From positions 2,356,001-2,420,000 of the forward strand of contig NZ_JBBODF010000001.1 in the NCBI RefSeq assembly GCF_038002825.1: a stretch of DNA of 64,000 nt. Reading direction: 5' to 3'. This stretch comes from Paenibacillus sp. FSL H8-0048 (GTDB taxonomy: Bacteria > Bacillota > Bacilli > Paenibacillales > Paenibacillaceae). A model generated the notes under the pieces. The model saw nothing but the letters and a program-made list of their open reading frames with translations, ran no database searches and was not told the origin of the DNA. Both the position numbers and the translations under genes were made by a program. Shown here piece after piece: positions 63,838-64,000 of the stretch (position 1 is the stretch's first letter; the number at the start of each line of letters is the position of its first letter).

Positions 63838-64000
63838 TCAGGAGGCCGAAAACAGGTAGCTGCGGCTCCACCCCTTGCTGTGACGCGGTAAAATAGTGAT
63901 GTCAGCAAAAACCTCGGGTGAAATTACATGCTTGTCTCCCCATAGCGCAATCCGCTCAGCAGCAAAATCTCCGCTCTCTCTGATGCAGGCTCCTGAAGGT
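63838..64000 (-). CDS. C-terminal end of an unidentified protein (cut by window edge)
   Basis: 53 codons enter from the right edge and end at TGA 63838-63840, sequence SGACIRESGDFAAERIALWG through HSKGWSRSYLFSAS. Codon use looks coding, but I do not recognise the family from this fragment. It lies 110 bp upstream of serC on the same strand. Confidence 0.45.
   Translation of the reverse strand, partial: PSGACIRESGDFAAERIALWGDKHVISPEVFADITILPRHSKGWSRSYLFSAS

Overview
The window looks like a chromosomal segment of a spore-forming, plant-polymer-degrading Firmicute, most probably Paenibacillus. The evidence is strong AGGAGG-type ribosome binding sites with frequent TTG/GTG starts, sporulation-associated genes (spoVR, prkA, an AbrB/SpoVT-type regulator), many AraC/LacI/TetR/ArsR regulators beside glycoside hydrolases, LicT-type antitermination, and several kinds of short structured intergenic repeats. 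No rRNA, tRNA, prophage, insertion sequence or CRISPR array was seen.

Layout. 1-10712: a starch/maltodextrin locus: secreted pullulanase (cut by the left edge), a divergent LacI regulator, beta-phosphoglucomutase, a GH65 maltose phosphorylase and a GH13 oligo-1,6-glucosidase. GCAAACG-type palindromes sit before the pullulanase, the regulator and pgmB, which points to one local regulon. 10857-20284: an AraC/GyrI-like regulator, DegV, a methyltransferase, a PAS sensor kinase, a response regulator/kinase/ABC exporter operon of bacitracin-resistance type, and a DinB-like protein. 20380-27500: an intracellular pectin-oligomer locus (GH105, esterase, CE8 pectinesterase, AraC regulator, GH28, GH43). 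27724-37196: a lipoprotein, a GNAT protein, an AraC gene divergent from a large FAD oxidoreductase, a SUKH-like protein, and a GH105-GH2 operon divergent from an unusual ArsR-type regulator. 37339-49689: SpoVR, Uma2-like, MBL-fold, a transglutaminase-core lipoprotein, two regulators, a glycine-rich repeat protein, PrkA and a frameshifted DUF2161 gene. 50660-55257: an aryl-beta-glucoside PTS operon bglA-licT-bglP in which each gene has its own RAT/terminator; bglA carries an in-frame amber codon. 55483-64000: an ABC exporter, an aminotransferase, a ComA-like regulator with a degenerate acidic pocket, a coiled-coil/NAGPA-domain pair, a 34-residue membrane peptide, AbrB-like, TrmL, SerC and a partial gene.

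The most unusual signal is in the gaps between genes. Five arrays (about 5.06, 6.05, 12.8, 37.36 and 50.08 kb) consist of small palindromes repeated at an almost constant 51-bp period (exactly 51 bp six times in a row at 12.8 kb), although the palindrome sequence differs between arrays. Three of them read in one frame as a similar 17-residue repeat, and the 37.36-kb copy has its own Shine-Dalgarno, ATG and stop. A second family (57.1, 59.5, 62.5 kb) repeats an 11-bp inverted repeat around a conserved GPRKV-coding core, and a third is a 40-bp nested hairpin (39.15 and 61.33 kb). I could not name any of these families; they are the best candidates for something undescribed.
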